64,000 nt of DNA from Vibrio hepatarius. GTDB taxonomy: Bacteria; Pseudomonadota; Gammaproteobacteria; Enterobacterales; Vibrionaceae. A program made the position numbers and the translations under genes. Below the pieces are notes generated by a model. It searched no databases. It saw only the letters and a list, made by a program, of their open reading frames with translations, and was not told where the DNA came from. Below are positions 62,316 through 64,000 of this stretch, one piece after another (the first letter of the stretch is position 1; every line of letters starts with the position of its first letter). The stretch spans positions 29,832-93,831 of the forward strand of contig NZ_JAHKPM010000015.1 of NCBI RefSeq assembly GCF_018860525.1. The letters are read 5' to 3'.

Positions 62316-64000
62316 ATGACTAAGGATTACAGGCATAATACGCCAAGCCATTTTCCCTTACACCCCTCTCAAGAAGGTATTTATTTTGAGCAGCTAATTA
62401 AGCCTGAATCTCCTGCTTACAATATTGGTGGGTATGTCAAGATAAATGGGAGATTAGATGTCGATCTTTTTGAGAAAGCGCTTCATCTCGTAATTGATGG
62501 TCTGGACGCCTTTGGTCTTAGTTTTGACTGTAATGGTTCCATTTCAGAGCAGAGTGTTAAACCAAAAGAAATGCGGATAAAAGATCTAGATATTACTGAT
62601 CTGTCAAGCGAGAAAGACCCAGTTAAGCAAGCACTAGTTGAGTTACATCAGATCTTTTCTGAGCCGCTCAGTCTTCAGTCAGACCGCCTTTATATAAATA
62701 AACTCTTTAAAGTTCAGCATGAAGAATTTTGGTGGGTCTGCAAAGCACACCATATTATTGTTGATGGTTATGGTTATGCGCATTTTGGAAGGCAGGTTGC
62801 TAAAGCCTATAGCTGTATATTGTATGGAGAACCACTGGACTGGCTGGCTGACCTGCCCTCTTATCAAGTAGCAACCTTGAATGCTCTGACGTATATGGAG
62901 TCAGTTCAGTATCATAAAGATAAAGCATTTTGGTTAAAACGTTACGAATCTCTACCGGATCCTTTGTTAGATATTCACTCGAGCAAGCGAGAGTTATCAA
63001 GAGTTCAGCACTGTGAAATGACACTGCCCGGAGAATTAACACAATCAATCCGTAACGGTTGTAGCGACTTAAACGTTAGTATCCAGCAGCTGAGTTTGGC
63101 GGCACTATCTATCTATTATTTTAAGAGTACTGGAGCCAAGCGGTTGTGTTTTGGTATTCCCTTACTGAGTCGTCATAATCGGCAAGAGAGGCAAACAGTG
63201 GGGATGATGACTGATATTATCCCTAGTTTAATTGATATTTCAGATGAAAGACAGGAGGTTGGGGAGTTTATTCGGTCGATCTCTGCGCAGCAAAAACAAG
63301 AGTACCGTCATCGACGCTTTCCCTTGATACACCTTAAGAGAGCATTAGATCGAGCCACGGGTACTAGTGGGCTATTTGATGTTGTAGTGAATTATGAGCC
63401 TTTTGATATTGATTTAGAAATGGGTTCTTTAGAAAGCAATTTTCATCACTATTCAGCTCCTGAAGACTCAATCCCTTTACAATTTCGATGGTGTGATTAC
63501 GGCGATAAGGGTTCACTCACACTAAAAGTCACTTACAAGCCCGAATGTTTTAATCAAGATGAAATAGACCTACAAATAGAACGCCATTTTTCCATTTTGC
63601 ACTACCTTTCTCAGAATCCTAGTTCAGCTATTTCAAACGTACCGATTTTAAGCCCAGATGAGCAAGGCCTGCTGCAAAATTGGAACGACACCCAACACGA
63701 TTTTCCAGGCGAGACTTGTATTCATCAACTGGTTGAAGCTCAAGCCGCTCAGCAGCCTGAAGCGACCGCTTTAGTCTTTAACCATGAGAGCCTAAGCTAT
63801 GGTGAACTCAATCAGCGAGCCAACCAGTTAGCGCATTATTTACTGGAGCAGGGCGTGCGGGCCGATACTTTAGTGGGCCTGTGCGCTGAGCGTGGCCTTG
63901 AGATGATGATTGGGCTGTTGGGCATACTAAAAGCCGGGGGCGCTTATGTACCTTTAGACCCAAGCTACCCGAGTGATCGTCTTGGTCATATGATCGAAGA
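62316..64000 (+). CDS. Non-ribosomal peptide synthetase, N-terminal part (C-A...), cut by window end
   Basis: Reading frame open from ATG 62316 (AAAGGAG at 62301) to the window edge, 561 codons. Residues about 10-430 are a condensation domain with active-site H145-H146-I-I-V-D-G. An adenylation domain begins at about 445 (L-S-P-D-E-Q-G-L-L; then motif A1-like L-S-Y-G-E-L-N-Q-R-A-N-Q-L and A2 L-K-A-G-G-A-Y-V-P-L-D-P). A condensation domain at the very N-terminus suggests a lipo-initiating starter or a downstream module. The base composition rises visibly at the C-A junction. The product is unknown. Confidence 0.93.
   Translation, partial: MTKDYRHNTPSHFPLHPSQEGIYFEQLIKPESPAYNIGGYVKINGRLDVDLFEKALHLVIDGLDAFGLSFDCNGSISEQSVKPKEMRIKDLDITDLSSEKDPVKQALVELHQIFSEPLSLQSDRLYINKLFKVQHEEFWWVCKAHHIIVDGYGYAHFGRQVAKAYSCILYGEPLDWLADLPSYQVATLNALTYMESVQYHKDKAFWLKRYESLPDPLLDIHSSKRELSRVQHCEMTLPGELTQSIRNGCSDLNVSIQQLSLAALSIYYFKSTGAKRLCFGIPLLSRHNRQERQTVGMMTDIIPSLIDISDERQEVGEFIRSISAQQKQEYRHRRFPLIHLKRALDRATGTSGLFDVVVNYEPFDIDLEMGSLESNFHHYSAPEDSIPLQFRWCDYGDKGSLTLKVTYKPECFNQDEIDLQIERHFSILHYLSQNPSSAISNVPILSPDEQGLLQNWNDTQHDFPGETCIHQLVEAQAAQQPEATALVFNHESLSYGELNQRANQLAHYLLEQGVRADTLVGLCAERGLEMMIGLLGILKAGGAYVPLDPSYPSDRLGHMIE

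Overview
The window is a contiguous stretch of a Gammaproteobacterial genome, most likely Vibrionaceae. The G+C content is low to moderate by eye. The strongest taxonomic pointers are a type III secretion locus with the VtrA/VtrC/VtrB regulators of the Vibrio parahaemolyticus T3SS2 lineage, a PLP-dependent histidine decarboxylase of the Morganella/Vibrio/Photobacterium kind, and an aerolysin close to the Aeromonas/Vibrio proteins. The species cannot be fixed from the sequence alone. No rRNA, tRNA, CRISPR array or intact insertion sequence was seen.

Layout. (1) 1-8040: a 1618-residue surface lipoprotein, a YdcF-like (DUF218) periplasmic protein, ArfB on the minus strand, and an unknown exported protein. 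(2) 8231-15163: a 2310-residue exported toxin with an MCF/YopT-like (C58) cysteine protease triad followed by a clostridial TcdA/TcdB-type pore-forming translocation domain. (3) 15282-20727: histidine decarboxylase, a minus-strand three-gene module with a replication/primosome flavour, a pirin, and a solitary periplasmic binding protein. (4) 21034-47754: a compact T3SS2-like island. Gene order is sctI-sctJ-(sctK)-chaperone-hydrophilic secreted protein-vopB2-vopD2 // split gatekeeper-SctQ part 1-small protein-repeat protein at the vopV position // sctL-sctV-sctU-OmpA-like lipoprotein-chaperone-sctD-EspA-like protein-SctQ part 2 // vtrB // unknown // sctF-sctR-sctT-unknown-sctC-sctN-sctO-sctP-sctS-vocC // convergent vtrC-vtrA. 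(5) 47755-49567: an AT-rich gap, a low-G+C small membrane protein and a frameshifted gene. (6) 49817-53957: creB-creC-creD and a DUF1456 (YehS-like) gene. (7) 54196-60119: a second solitary binding protein, small exported proteins, a metzincin metallopeptidase without signal peptide and a GIY-YIG-like protein; the last two share an 18-bp element upstream. (8) 60490-61962: aerolysin. (9) 62316-end: the start of a non-ribosomal peptide synthetase (condensation plus start of adenylation domain), cut by the window edge.

How the genes work together. VtrA and VtrC (overlapping genes, bile-salt sensing in V. parahaemolyticus) should activate vtrB, whose tail-anchored winged-helix product should switch on the apparatus operons. 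The cluster encodes all the core T3SS parts, including secretin, both inner rings, export gate, ATPase complex, rod, needle, gatekeeper, translocators and chaperones, so it looks functional. Unusual points are the C-ring protein split between two genes 9.5 kb apart, a gatekeeper split into two genes, a SctJ without its C-terminal membrane helix, an OmpA-like lipoprotein inside the apparatus operon, and a strong terminator directly before the gatekeeper start codon. With the TcdB/MCF-like toxin, aerolysin, a large surface lipoprotein, metallopeptidase and NRPS, the window reads as a dense virulence region.
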